A stretch of 64,000 nt of DNA. It comes from JAFGGG01 sp964638895. Its GTDB lineage: Bacteria > Spirochaetota > Spirochaetia > SZUA-6 > RPPD01. Position 1 is the first letter of the stretch, and every line of letters begins with the position of its first letter. A model generated the notes under the pieces. That model did not search any database. It was given only the letters and a program-made list of their open reading frames with translations, and was not told the DNA's origin. The stretch covers positions 1-64,000 of the forward strand of contig CAZWYY010000004.1 of NCBI GenBank assembly GCA_964638895.1, in the 5' to 3' direction. Made by a program: the position numbers and the translations under genes. Below, in pieces: positions 51,095 through 59,330 of this stretch.

Positions 51095-51436
51095 TTGGTC
51101 CGTGTTTTTTTTACCCTTGATCCGGAAGGGTGTCTGACCCGTGTCAAGGTCAGCGGCCACGCGGGTTATGGAAGCAGGGGTCAGGACATAGTCTGCGCGG
51201 CGGTTACCGCTCTGGTAAGAACCGCATTGCATCTTCTATCCGGGCAGAAGGCACTGGGAACCGTAGTGCATGCCGGGAAAGAAGGCATCATGGAGGGAAC
51301 GGTTACCGCCTATCCCGCACACCTGCGGGCATGGCTTAAGGGTGTAACCGAGTTCCTGGTAACCGGAATTGCGGATCTGAAATCCGAGTATCCGGATTAT
51401 ATTGAAATTGAATCGGAGGGAGACGATGGCACATAA
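51095..51436 (+). CDS. Prp-family cysteine protease (YsxB-like)
   Basis: A 113-residue protein between the L21 and L27 genes. It has the Prp catalytic pair: His in SGHAGYG and Cys in QDIVCAAVTAL. In Firmicutes Prp removes an N-terminal extension from L27. Here L27 appears to lack such an extension, so the substrate may differ or the role may be non-proteolytic. The start TTG 51095 is the only one available, with a weak ribosome site. It overlaps rpmA by 11 bases. Confidence 0.88.
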   Translation: MVRVFFTLDPEGCLTRVKVSGHAGYGSRGQDIVCAAVTALVRTALHLLSGQKALGTVVHAGKEGIMEGTVTAYPAHLRAWLKGVTEFLVTGIADLKSEYPDYIEIESEGDDGT

Positions 51437-51680
51437 AAAAGGCGGCGGAAGTTCAAAAAACGGGCGTGATTCTCATTCCCAACGTTTGGGTATAAAGCGT
51501 TTCGGCGGTGAAACGGTACATGCCGGTACCATAATTGTCCGCCAGAGGGGCACTAAATTTTTCCCCGGCGACAACGCCGGATGCGGTAAAGATCACACCA
51601 TCTTTGCCTGCGTCGACGGTGTTGTATCCTTTGATTTACGACGCGGAAGAAAAATAATCAATATCGCCCCGAACAAATAG
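51426..51680 (+). CDS. rpmA: 50S ribosomal protein L27
   Basis: An 84-residue protein starting MAHKKGGGSSKNGRDS, the mature L27 N terminus that reaches the peptidyl-transferase centre. GGAGG lies six bases before ATG 51426. The frame is open to a TTG at 51402, but those extra codons consist of the ribosome site itself and do not give the Prp cleavage motif. It follows prp with an 11-base overlap and precedes obg. Confidence 0.98.
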   Translation: MAHKKGGGSSKNGRDSHSQRLGIKRFGGETVHAGTIIVRQRGTKFFPGDNAGCGKDHTIFACVDGVVSFDLRRGRKIINIAPNK

Positions 51681-51687
51681 GGATTCC

Positions 51688-52677
51688 TTGTCCGTTCCGT
51701 TTGTTGATGAGGTAACAATCGAGGTGGCTTCGGGCGGCGGAGGAGACGGCGCGGTCTCATTCCGCAGGGAAAAGTATGTTCCCAAGGGCGGGCCCGACGG
51801 CGGTGACGGCGGCAAGGGCGGGGATGTAATTTTTACTCTTAAAAAAAATCTGAAAACACTGGCCCATCTCAAACAACAACGCACTTTTTTCGCGGAAAAC
51901 GGCCGGGCCGGCATGTCCGGGAGAAAAAGCGGCAGGTGCGGAAAAGACGTCTATATCGCTGTCCCTCCCGGTACCCTTATCAAAGACGCCCAAACCGATG
52001 AATTACTAAAGGATTTTACCGCGGGAACAGGAGATTGGTTGTTTCTGCGGGGCGGCAAGGGGGGCAAGGGGAACTGGCATTTCGCCACCTCGACCAATCA
52101 GACACCGCGCTACGCGAAACCCGGTCTGCCCGGCGTGCGCCGGCAATTATCGTGTGAGTTGAATATCATAGCCGATATCGGTCTGGTCGGTTTTCCCAAT
52201 GCGGGAAAGTCAACCTTGCTTTCCGTACTCACCAATGCGCATCCCAAAATAGCGGGGTATCCTTTTACCACTAAAATCCCCAATCTCGGGGTCATGAATC
52301 ATAAGAACAGCGAGGTCATCATTGCCGATATACCCGGAATCATTAATGGGGCATCTCATGGCCTGGGTTTGGGATTACGGTTTTTAAAGCACATAGCCAG
52401 AACTAAAATGCTCATGTATCTTATAGATATCAGTGGGACCGACGTGGGAAAAGATATTACTACACTGCAAAATGAACTGAAAACATACAATGAAGGCCTT
52501 CTACACAAACCAAGCCTGATCCTGCTTACAAAAAACGATATTGCACATGATCCGGGGCTTGCCGAAAATATAAAACAAGCCTTTGCGGAGTATAAGGTGA
52601 TGAGCATCTCGGCGGCAAACGGATCGGGCATCATGGAATTAAGGAATACCATATTGCATATGGTGTTACGAGATTAA
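51688..52677 (+). CDS. obgE: GTPase Obg
   Basis: A 329-residue ribosome-associated GTPase. The N-terminal glycine-rich Obg fold (VASGGGGDGAVSFRREKYVPKGGPDGG) is followed by the G domain: GFPNAGKST (G1), DIPGIINGA (G3) and LTKND (G4). There is no C-terminal OCT domain, the usual short form. The start is TTG 51688, the only start in frame; the ribosome site is weak. It acts in 50S assembly and stress response. Confidence 0.95.
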   Translation: MSVPFVDEVTIEVASGGGGDGAVSFRREKYVPKGGPDGGDGGKGGDVIFTLKKNLKTLAHLKQQRTFFAENGRAGMSGRKSGRCGKDVYIAVPPGTLIKDAQTDELLKDFTAGTGDWLFLRGGKGGKGNWHFATSTNQTPRYAKPGLPGVRRQLSCELNIIADIGLVGFPNAGKSTLLSVLTNAHPKIAGYPFTTKIPNLGVMNHKNSEVIIADIPGIINGASHGLGLGLRFLKHIARTKMLMYLIDISGTDVGKDITTLQNELKTYNEGLLHKPSLILLTKNDIAHDPGLAENIKQAFAEYKVMSISAANGSGIMELRNTILHMVLRD

Positions 52678-52679
52678 AT

Positions 52680-53249
52680 ATGCGAATAGCAATTATGGGC
52701 GGCACATTCAATCCGATTCATTACGGTCATCTTTTCCTGGCCGAAGAGGTGCGCCTCAGGTTGGGGTACGACAATATTCTGTTCATCCCCGCTTTCCGTC
52801 CCGCTTTTAAATCCATAGACGACACTGTTTTGCCCAGACACAGGTATGCCATGGTCAGACTCGCCGTCTCAGGTTACCGCGGGTTTTCGGTTGACGATTG
52901 CGAACTTAAAAGGGGTGGGATATCCTATACAATCGAAACCGTTATGGAGATAAAGAAAAAATACAATAAGAATACCGGTATCGGGTTGATCATCGGTGAC
53001 GATCTTTTAACCCAATTTTATTCGTGGAAAAACGCGGACCTTCTTGCCGCAGAGACGGAACTTATTATCGCCAGGCGAACGCACACGACCAGGCAGGAGT
53101 TCCGTTATCCGCATACGTATCTGGACAATAAAATCCTTCCCATCTCCGCCTCGGAAATAAGGCAGAGGATCGGGTCTCATCAGCCGGTTCGCTTTTTATT
53201 GCCGGACAAGGTGTATGATTATATCAGGAAACATGCGCTGTATACATAG
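52680..53249 (+). CDS. nadD: nicotinate-nucleotide adenylyltransferase
   Basis: A 189-residue enzyme that makes deamido-NAD from nicotinate mononucleotide and ATP. Marks are MGGTFNPIHYGHLFLAEEV with the (H/T)xGH motif and the C-terminal ISASEIRQRI. It complements the nadCAB operon at 55.9 kb in the same window. It begins 2 bases after obg. Confidence 0.96.
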   Translation: MRIAIMGGTFNPIHYGHLFLAEEVRLRLGYDNILFIPAFRPAFKSIDDTVLPRHRYAMVRLAVSGYRGFSVDDCELKRGGISYTIETVMEIKKKYNKNTGIGLIIGDDLLTQFYSWKNADLLAAETELIIARRTHTTRQEFRYPHTYLDNKILPISASEIRQRIGSHQPVRFLLPDKVYDYIRKHALYT

Positions 53250-53835
53250 GCTGGCGGTTAAAACCCGTTTGAGACGCTACATCTTACGGAATCTTTCTCC
53301 GCGGCGGCGTATTCACTCATTAGAGGCGGCCAAGCTTGCCAAAAGATTGTGTGTTTACTATAATAAAGAGCCTTTCAAAGGTGTTATTGCGGGTTTGGGG
53401 CATGATATTGCACGGGAGCTTGATTCTGAGGATATATTGAAATACGCGGCAGAGGACGGCGTGCCTGTTTCTGCTGAGGAAAAACAACATCCGTTGATAC
53501 TGCACGGCAGGGCCGGGGCCTTTTTACTGAAGCACAAATTTGGAATCGATGATTATGAAATTCTGGAGGCCGTCCGCGACCATGTCACCGGAAAGGCCGG
53601 TATGGGCGTGCTTGCTAAAATAATCTTTGTGGCGGATTTCCTGGAGCCGAAGCGGGGGTTTTTGGAAGACGGCTCCCGTGCACGACTGTTGAACCTGCCG
53701 CTTGACGTCATTATGATTCGCGTGCTTGAGCTTATTTTTAAATACTTAAGGGAACATAACTATTGGATAGCGGACATGTCGTTAACATTGTACAACAAAT
53801 TAAAGGAGGGTGTGACCACCAGTGAAAAGATCTGA
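53233..53835 (+). CDS. yqeK: HD-domain phosphohydrolase (YqeK family)
   Basis: A 200-residue HD-domain protein. Metal ligands are in RIHSLEAAKLAKRL, AGLGHDIAREL, HPLILHGRAGAFL and VADFLEPKRGF. YqeK proteins hydrolyse diadenosine tetraphosphate symmetrically. It stands at its common place after nadD, which it overlaps by 17 bases. ATG 53233 follows AGGAAAC; an in-frame ATG at 53215 is possible. Confidence 0.9.
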   Translation: MRCIHRLAVKTRLRRYILRNLSPRRRIHSLEAAKLAKRLCVYYNKEPFKGVIAGLGHDIARELDSEDILKYAAEDGVPVSAEEKQHPLILHGRAGAFLLKHKFGIDDYEILEAVRDHVTGKAGMGVLAKIIFVADFLEPKRGFLEDGSRARLLNLPLDVIMIRVLELIFKYLREHNYWIADMSLTLYNKLKEGVTTSEKI

Positions 53836-55009
53836 TACCTCATTCAAAAGCATGCTGCTGTTGTTTTCCATAATAGCGCTTATTGCCTCCTCCGTTATTG
53901 CGGCCTATTTTTTCTTTGCTTCCAACCATATTGAGGAACAGATACATAACAAAAAAAACATCGTTATGTTTTTTTCATTTTCCAATGACAAGCAATCCCT
54001 GATGATGGAACTTTTTCTCTATAATACCGTAACCCATAAAGGCGCGATTATTTTTTTTCCCGGAAATTTATGGACAAGAATGGATTCATCCAATCATTAT
54101 GCGAAAATTGAAACCGCATATGATCCCTCTGATTTAACACCATTGATAAAAATAATTGAAAACATCACCAACCTGCGGATTCCCTTTTATTTTGATATCG
54201 ATTTTGAGAATATAGAATATTTGATTGATTTATTGGGCGGTATTACTATAGAAAACAAAACAACTATTGAAGGCGATATAGAGGGCAGGCATATACTGTT
54301 TAAAAAAGGCAGTATGTTGCTTGACGGCGACCGGGTAAAGGATTACCTGCTTATTAAAAAACCCGACGAATCCGATACGGAACAGGATCAAAGAAAACAG
54401 GAGTTCCTCAAATCGCTTCTCAAACGTATCGCCGATAAAAGCATCAACGGTTTTTTACTGAAGACGGACCCGGAGCATTATTTTGAAAAAATCGTCAAAA
54501 GTAATATTAATTCCAAGGAGCTGTTTTCCTTTATCGATGAATTGCGAAATCTACGTACCCAGGATATTATCTCAAGGCGTGTCAGGGGAATCGCCCAAAC
54601 CGGTCCCAACGGCGATACGGCGCTTTTTCCCCTGGAAGAAGGGGAGTACCTGAAATTTACCATACAGCATACCTTGGACATCCTGGCGAATGCCGAGGTA
54701 ATTACGGAGGAAGATCTCACCGTTGACCTGGAAATTTTAAACGGCACGGAAATCAATCACCTGGCTTCCAACACCGCCAAACTTTTCCGAAAGTTCGGCT
54801 ACCAGGTGGAGTTTTTCGGTAATGCGGAAAATCAAGAGATCGAGTCCACCGTTGTTATCGATCGCAAAGGCAACAAGGAAACCGCAAGCCGCGTAGCCGA
54901 ACTGATCAAATGCAAAAATATCATTACCAGGACGGAAGGGGCCGCGGACAACTCCATAGATGTAACCATTATTCTGGGAAAGGATTTTGATGGCAGATAC
55001 TGCAAATAG
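53822..55009 (+). CDS. LytR-CpsA-Psr family protein with LytR_C domain
   Basis: A 395-residue membrane-anchored protein: one membrane span (LLLFSIIALIASSVIAAYFFF), a divergent LCP domain at about residues 40-240 (IPFYFDIDFENIEYLIDLLGGI, LLDGDRVKDYLLIKKPDESD, where the Arg/Lys/Asp pattern of phosphate-binding residues is partly kept) and a C-terminal LytR_C domain (VDLEILNGTEINHLASNTAKLFRKFGY). LCP proteins attach glycopolymers to the wall; spirochaetes lack teichoic acid, so the substrate is unknown. The GTG start follows AAGGAGGG at a long distance. It overlaps yqeK by 14 bases. Confidence 0.82.
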   Translation: MKRSDTSFKSMLLLFSIIALIASSVIAAYFFFASNHIEEQIHNKKNIVMFFSFSNDKQSLMMELFLYNTVTHKGAIIFFPGNLWTRMDSSNHYAKIETAYDPSDLTPLIKIIENITNLRIPFYFDIDFENIEYLIDLLGGITIENKTTIEGDIEGRHILFKKGSMLLDGDRVKDYLLIKKPDESDTEQDQRKQEFLKSLLKRIADKSINGFLLKTDPEHYFEKIVKSNINSKELFSFIDELRNLRTQDIISRRVRGIAQTGPNGDTALFPLEEGEYLKFTIQHTLDILANAEVITEEDLTVDLEILNGTEINHLASNTAKLFRKFGYQVEFFGNAENQEIESTVVIDRKGNKETASRVAELIKCKNIITRTEGAADNSIDVTIILGKDFDGRYCK

Positions 55010-55358
55010 CGTGTCCACGCGTAATGTTGTTTTTGACGTAGCCCACCTGTTGGAGGATCATAAGGCGGAAGATACCACTGTGCTTTATGTAGCGGAGGTG
55101 TGCAGCTGGACGGATTATTTCGTCATCTGTACCGTAAGGAGCGGAAAGCACCTGGCAAGCCTTTATCGTGAGTTAAAAGAGTTGTTACACGCCAAAGGCA
55201 TTGTTTCAATCCATAATACACGTTCGGCATTTGAGAGTGGGTGGGTGCTGCTTGATTTCGGTAATTTTGTTGTTCACCTGATGGGGCCCGAACAAAGAGC
55301 CTTCTATGAATTGGAAAAACTCTGGTTCAACGGCACAGTGCTATATCATTCAGGATAA
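54990..55358 (+). CDS. rsfS: ribosomal silencing factor RsfS
   Basis: A 122-residue protein that binds L14 and blocks subunit joining in starvation. Marks are VLYVAEVCSWTDYFVICTVRSGKHLASL, ESGWVLLDFGNFVVHLM and the final YELEKLW. It overlaps the LytR-type gene by 20 bases. Its 3' end overlaps the convergent acidic protein gene by 13 bases. Confidence 0.95.
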   Translation: MADTANSVSTRNVVFDVAHLLEDHKAEDTTVLYVAEVCSWTDYFVICTVRSGKHLASLYRELKELLHAKGIVSIHNTRSAFESGWVLLDFGNFVVHLMGPEQRAFYELEKLWFNGTVLYHSG

Positions 55359-55696
55359 TCGTCATAATCCACATCATCGTCTTCTATATCGTAATCTTCA
55401 TCCTCAAGATAATCGTCTTCTTCGTAATCATCGGCCATCTCATCCTCATCTAAATCCTCATCCAGATCATCATCTATTTCATCTTCGATATCACCATCCG
55501 TGTCTTCGTAGCTGCTGTCATAATCGTCGTCGGTCTCGTCGAGTTCCTCATATTCATCCTCAAATTCATCCTCGTATTCGTCGAAATTATCGTCATAATA
55601 GTCTTCATTGTCATAATCGTCATCCGGATTCATTAAGAACAGATTGTTTAGCTTATCCGTATTGTTGGTATTATGTGTTGAAAAAATCATAGACAA
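55346..55696 (-). CDS. extremely acidic low-complexity protein
   Basis: A 116-residue protein, of which about 90 residues are nearly all Asp, Glu and Tyr (DDDYDNEDYYDDNFDEY), after a neutral head (FSTHNTNNTDKLNNLFLMN). I choose TTG 55696 because GGAGGG lies eight bases before; ATG 55690 is close. The frame is open up to 55921 but that would cross a promoter. The composition predicts a disordered polyanion; similar tails occur on the RNA polymerase delta subunit and on nucleic-acid mimics. No homologue is recognised, and it is uncertain whether it is translated. Confidence 0.6.
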   Translation of the reverse strand: MSMIFSTHNTNNTDKLNNLFLMNPDDDYDNEDYYDDNFDEYEDEFEDEYEELDETDDDYDSSYEDTDGDIEDEIDDDLDEDLDEDEMADDYEEDDYLEDEDYDIEDDDVDYDDYPE

Positions 55697-55753
55697 TCTC
55701 TTTTCCCTCCAAAAGAATTTTATCCTTGATACTAACCGTTCAATACACTTCCA

Positions 55754-55782
55754 ATCTAAGCTGTAGCGAACTAAATTGTCAA
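55754..55782 (-). promoter_or_regulatory. promoter of acidic protein gene
   Basis: On the minus strand TTGACA (55782-55777), 17-base spacer, TTAGAT (55759-55754). The -35 is perfect, the -10 weak. The predicted start near 55747 gives a leader of about 50 bases and supports the short form of the gene. Confidence 0.5.
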
Positions 55783-55826
55783 CTATTTTTGCTATTTTTT
55801 TGCATTTTCTTATTTCACTAGACCAC

Positions 55827-55855
55827 TTGTCAATGGTGATACATTTATTTATCAT
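55827..55855 (+). promoter_or_regulatory. sigma-70 promoter of nadCAB operon
   Basis: TTGTCA (55827-55832), 17-base spacer, TATCAT (55850-55855). The predicted start is near 55862, the first base of the nadC ATG, so the message may be leaderless. Confidence 0.65.
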
Positions 55856-55861
55856 AGGCGT

Positions 55862-56722
55862 ATGCAAAACCATGATGTGGATACGCTTTTGGACCTGGCA
55901 ATCAGAGAAGATTTCGGTCAAATCGGAGATATTACCTGTGAGGCTATTTTTACCGGAGAATATTGCCGCGCCCGTCTTATCGGGAAAACCCGTGGTGTTT
56001 TGGCCGGAAAAGATATTTTTTCACGGGTGTTTACCCATGTGGATCACCATACAAAAGTGGCATTCCACTGCGATGACGGCCAGATTATAAGCCCCGGCCT
56101 TACCCTCGCGTCGGTTGAGGGTAAAGCGCAGTCGGTATTGAGTGCCGAGAGAACGGCCTTGAACTTTATCGGTTTTCTTTCCGGTATCGCCACTCAAACA
56201 CGCGCCTCCGTAGAAAAAGCACTGGAAGGCGGCAATGCCGTAATTCTTGATACCAGAAAAACCCTTCCCGGCTTCAGGGCCCTGTCAAAATACGCAGTAA
56301 AAATCGGCGGCGGTGCCAATCATCGTATGGGGCTGTATGATATGGTGTTGATTAAAGACAATCACATCGATGCCGTGGGCGGGGTTTCAGAAGCGGTGAG
56401 GAGGGCCCGTAGAAAATGGGACTCCCGTTTTAAAATCGAGGTGGAATGCCGCAGTTTGGACGAGGTAAGGGAAGCCCTGGCCGCCGGTGTTGATATTATC
56501 ATGCTTGACAATATGGATTATACCGACATGGCAAATGCGCTTAAGCTTGGGACGGGCGGTGTCCGGTTTGAAGCATCCGGTAACGTGGATATGGAAAAGA
56601 TTAATAGAATAAGCTCACTGGGTGTGACTTATATCTCCGTCGGCATGCTCACCCATTCCGTACCGAGTATTGATTTTTCACTGCAGGTTGAGGTAAAAGG
56701 TACTACCAAACGCAAACCATGA
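55862..56722 (+). CDS. nadC: nicotinate-nucleotide pyrophosphorylase (carboxylating)
   Basis: A 286-residue enzyme that turns quinolinate and PRPP into nicotinate mononucleotide and CO2. Marks are REDFGQIGDIT, AERTALNFIGFLSGIAT, ILDTRKTLPGFRALSKYAV, GGGANHRMGLYDMVLIKDNH and IMLDNMDYTDM. First gene of nadC-nadA-nadB. No Shine-Dalgarno; the promoter lies directly before the ATG. Overlap with nadA is 4 bases. Confidence 0.97.
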   Translation: MQNHDVDTLLDLAIREDFGQIGDITCEAIFTGEYCRARLIGKTRGVLAGKDIFSRVFTHVDHHTKVAFHCDDGQIISPGLTLASVEGKAQSVLSAERTALNFIGFLSGIATQTRASVEKALEGGNAVILDTRKTLPGFRALSKYAVKIGGGANHRMGLYDMVLIKDNHIDAVGGVSEAVRRARRKWDSRFKIEVECRSLDEVREALAAGVDIIMLDNMDYTDMANALKLGTGGVRFEASGNVDMEKINRISSLGVTYISVGMLTHSVPSIDFSLQVEVKGTTKRKP

Positions 56723-57759
56723 AGATATTAGATACACTGACCCGCATTAAAAAAAAACTAGGGGCTAACCTGCTGATAATGGCGCATTTCTATCAGAAAG
56801 ATGAGGTTACCGCCCACGCCGATATCGTGGGGGACTCCTATAAGCTTGCCGTACATGCGTCACAAACCGAAGCGAGATACATCGTACTCTGCGGTGTGTT
56901 TTTCATGGCTGAGAGCGTATGCATTCTGGCCGGACCCGAACAGCATGTTTACCTGCCCGTACACGAGGCGGGGTGTCCCATGGCGGATATGATAAGCAGC
57001 GACCTCTACCACACTCATGTCTCAAACCTGCGGAAGAGTATGGGTGATTCGCTGGTACCTATTGTGTATGTGAACTCACCCGCGCGGGTAAAAGCCCTTG
57101 TGGGAGAGCACGGCGGCTCGGCATGCACATCTTCCAATGCGGCTGTGGTCTGCGGCTATTATCTTGCGCGCGGTAAGAAAATTCTGTTTTTACCGGATAC
57201 GAATTTAGGGATTAACACGGCCCTGGCGCTCGGACTGGCCCAAACCGAAATCCACAGGTATGATTCGGCACAGGCGGCCTTGCCCCCTCCCGCCGGCGCA
57301 CGCTTTATCGTCTGGGATGGTTATTGCCATGTACATACACGCTTTACAGAATATGATCTTATAAAGGCCAGGACACATTACCCGCATGCCAAAATATTCG
57401 TACACCCCGAATGTATTCCCGAGGTGACGGCGGCCGCGGATTTCAGCGGCTCCACATCACAAATAGCGGAAAGAGTGAAACAGGCCGAAGCAGGGGATGT
57501 TATTTTTATCGGAACGGAATTCCATTTCGTACACCGTCTTGCCAATCTACGCGGTGATATCTCCGTCTTCCCCTTAAGAAAATCACTATGCGCCAATATG
57601 GCCAAAACCGGCCTGCCGGATCTTTGCCGTACCCTGGAGGAGATAGAAGCCGGTATACCCGCGCATGAGCTCGACCTGCCGCTGTCGGTAAGCAATAGCG
57701 CCCGCAAGGCGCTGCGGAATATGATAGACATCACCACGGGTAAGGAGCCGGCGTCATGA
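56719..57759 (+). CDS. nadA: quinolinate synthase
   Basis: A 346-residue [4Fe-4S] enzyme that condenses iminoaspartate with dihydroxyacetone phosphate. The three cluster cysteines are visible in VLCGVFFMAES, SACTSSNA and VHPECIPE, and LIMAHFYQKDEV and FLPDTNLG bind substrate. It overlaps nadC and nadB by 4 bases each, indicating translational coupling. Confidence 0.97.
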   Translation: MKILDTLTRIKKKLGANLLIMAHFYQKDEVTAHADIVGDSYKLAVHASQTEARYIVLCGVFFMAESVCILAGPEQHVYLPVHEAGCPMADMISSDLYHTHVSNLRKSMGDSLVPIVYVNSPARVKALVGEHGGSACTSSNAAVVCGYYLARGKKILFLPDTNLGINTALALGLAQTEIHRYDSAQAALPPPAGARFIVWDGYCHVHTRFTEYDLIKARTHYPHAKIFVHPECIPEVTAAADFSGSTSQIAERVKQAEAGDVIFIGTEFHFVHRLANLRGDISVFPLRKSLCANMAKTGLPDLCRTLEEIEAGIPAHELDLPLSVSNSARKALRNMIDITTGKEPAS

Positions 57760-59330
57760 GCGGCAGTCACATAAAGGAATTCCAGGTACTCATTATCGGC
57801 AGCGGTATCAGCGGGCTGACCACAGCCATTACCGCAGCCAAGCACGGCCTTTCGGTGGCCGTACTGTCCAAGGAAAGCAAATTAAATGAATGCAACACCC
57901 ACTACGCACAGGGAGGAATCGTCTATTCCGGTGAGAACGACTCACCGGACCTCTTACAAAAGGATATCCTTGAGGCCGGAGATCATATCAACTATAAAAA
58001 GGCGGTGGAGCTTCTGGCCACCGAAAGCCCGGCGTTGGTCAGGGATTTTTTAATCAGGGAGCTAAAGGTTCCTTTCTGCAAAAACAAAGACGGCTCCCTT
58101 GATTTCACGCAGGAGGCCGCTCATTCATTACGGCGAATCATCCATGTCAAGGATACTACCGGGCAGGCGGTGGAGGCTGAACTTATAAAGCATGCAGCTA
58201 CATTTAAAAACATCATTTTTTTTCCCAATCACTGCGTGATAGATCTCATCACCAATAGTCACAACTCCCTTGACTGCCAGGAACGCTATCAGCGTACACA
58301 GGTCATCGGCGCATATGTATATGATTCTGTGGCCAATCGAGTCCATATTTTCTTTGCTCCGGCCGTGGTTCTTGCCACCGGCGGAGTGGGAAACCTTTTT
58401 CTGCATACTTCCAATACCACAAGCGCCACCGGTGACGGTGTGGCCATGGCCTATCGCAGCGGCGCCGAGATTATAAACGCGGAGTACGTGCAGTTTCACC
58501 CCACCATTCTGTATCACCGTGACGTGAAGAGGTTTTTGATTTCAGAATCCGTCAGGGGTGAGGGCGCCCGCCTGATGAATACACACGGCGAGTATTTTCT
58601 GCCCAGATACAGTCCGAAACTCAAGGACCTGGCCCCAAGGGACGAGGTCTCACGGGCGATTTTCCTGGAAATGGAGGCTACGGGCAGCGATTACGTACTG
58701 CTGGATACCCGCCTGATCAAAGACCTGAATATAAAAAAGCGTTTTCCCGGCATTTACGCCCAGTGTAAACAGGTGGGTATCAATATTGCCCGGGAGCCCA
58801 TTCCGGTTGTGCCCGCGGCGCACTATTTTTGCGGCGGGATCAAGGTTGACCTTGCCGGCAGGTCGGCCATTCCGGGACTTTACGCGGTGGGTGAGAACGC
58901 CTGCATCGGTGTTCACGGCGCCAACAGGCTGGCGTCCGTTTCCCTATTGGAGGGACTGTTCTTTGGGTATAAAGCGGGCCTTGATATTTCCGCCCATCCC
59001 CAACCTATTCCCCGTGGTCTTAAAGAAAAAATCCCCGATTGGATGTTTCCCGTACCGGAAGAGGAGTTTGATCCCGTACTCATTCACCAGGACATCCTCA
59101 ATATCCGCAACACCATGTGGAATTACGCCGGTATCGTGCGCAACAGAAAACGACTGGCCCGGGCCTTGTCCGACCTGAACTACCTAAGCCACAGGATTGA
59201 ACAATTTTATCGCCAGGCAAAAATTACGCGCAGTATTATTGAGCTGCGTAACAGTGTACTCACCGCCTCACTTATTGTCCGGGCGGCGCTTACCAATAAA
59301 ACCTCACGCGGCTGCCACTATGTTGAGTAG
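57756..59330 (+). CDS. nadB: L-aspartate oxidase
   Basis: A 524-residue FAD enzyme that makes iminoaspartate for NadA. Marks are LIIGSGISGLTTAITAAKHG (FAD), HYAQGGIVY, VQFHPT, SVRGEGARLMN with catalytic Arg, HYFCGGIKVD and GANRLASVSLLEGL. The C-terminal helical domain is complete. With nadC and nadA it gives the complete aspartate route to nicotinate mononucleotide. Its end overlaps ispE by 11 bases. Confidence 0.96.
   Translation: MSGSHIKEFQVLIIGSGISGLTTAITAAKHGLSVAVLSKESKLNECNTHYAQGGIVYSGENDSPDLLQKDILEAGDHINYKKAVELLATESPALVRDFLIRELKVPFCKNKDGSLDFTQEAAHSLRRIIHVKDTTGQAVEAELIKHAATFKNIIFFPNHCVIDLITNSHNSLDCQERYQRTQVIGAYVYDSVANRVHIFFAPAVVLATGGVGNLFLHTSNTTSATGDGVAMAYRSGAEIINAEYVQFHPTILYHRDVKRFLISESVRGEGARLMNTHGEYFLPRYSPKLKDLAPRDEVSRAIFLEMEATGSDYVLLDTRLIKDLNIKKRFPGIYAQCKQVGINIAREPIPVVPAAHYFCGGIKVDLAGRSAIPGLYAVGENACIGVHGANRLASVSLLEGLFFGYKAGLDISAHPQPIPRGLKEKIPDWMFPVPEEEFDPVLIHQDILNIRNTMWNYAGIVRNRKRLARALSDLNYLSHRIEQFYRQAKITRSIIELRNSVLTASLIVRAALTNKTSRGCHYVE

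Noticed and set aside
55697..55921. Longer form of the acidic protein starting at 55921
   Set aside because: It would overlap the nadC start and read through a TTGACA promoter on its own strand; the Shine-Dalgarno near 55705 supports the shorter form.
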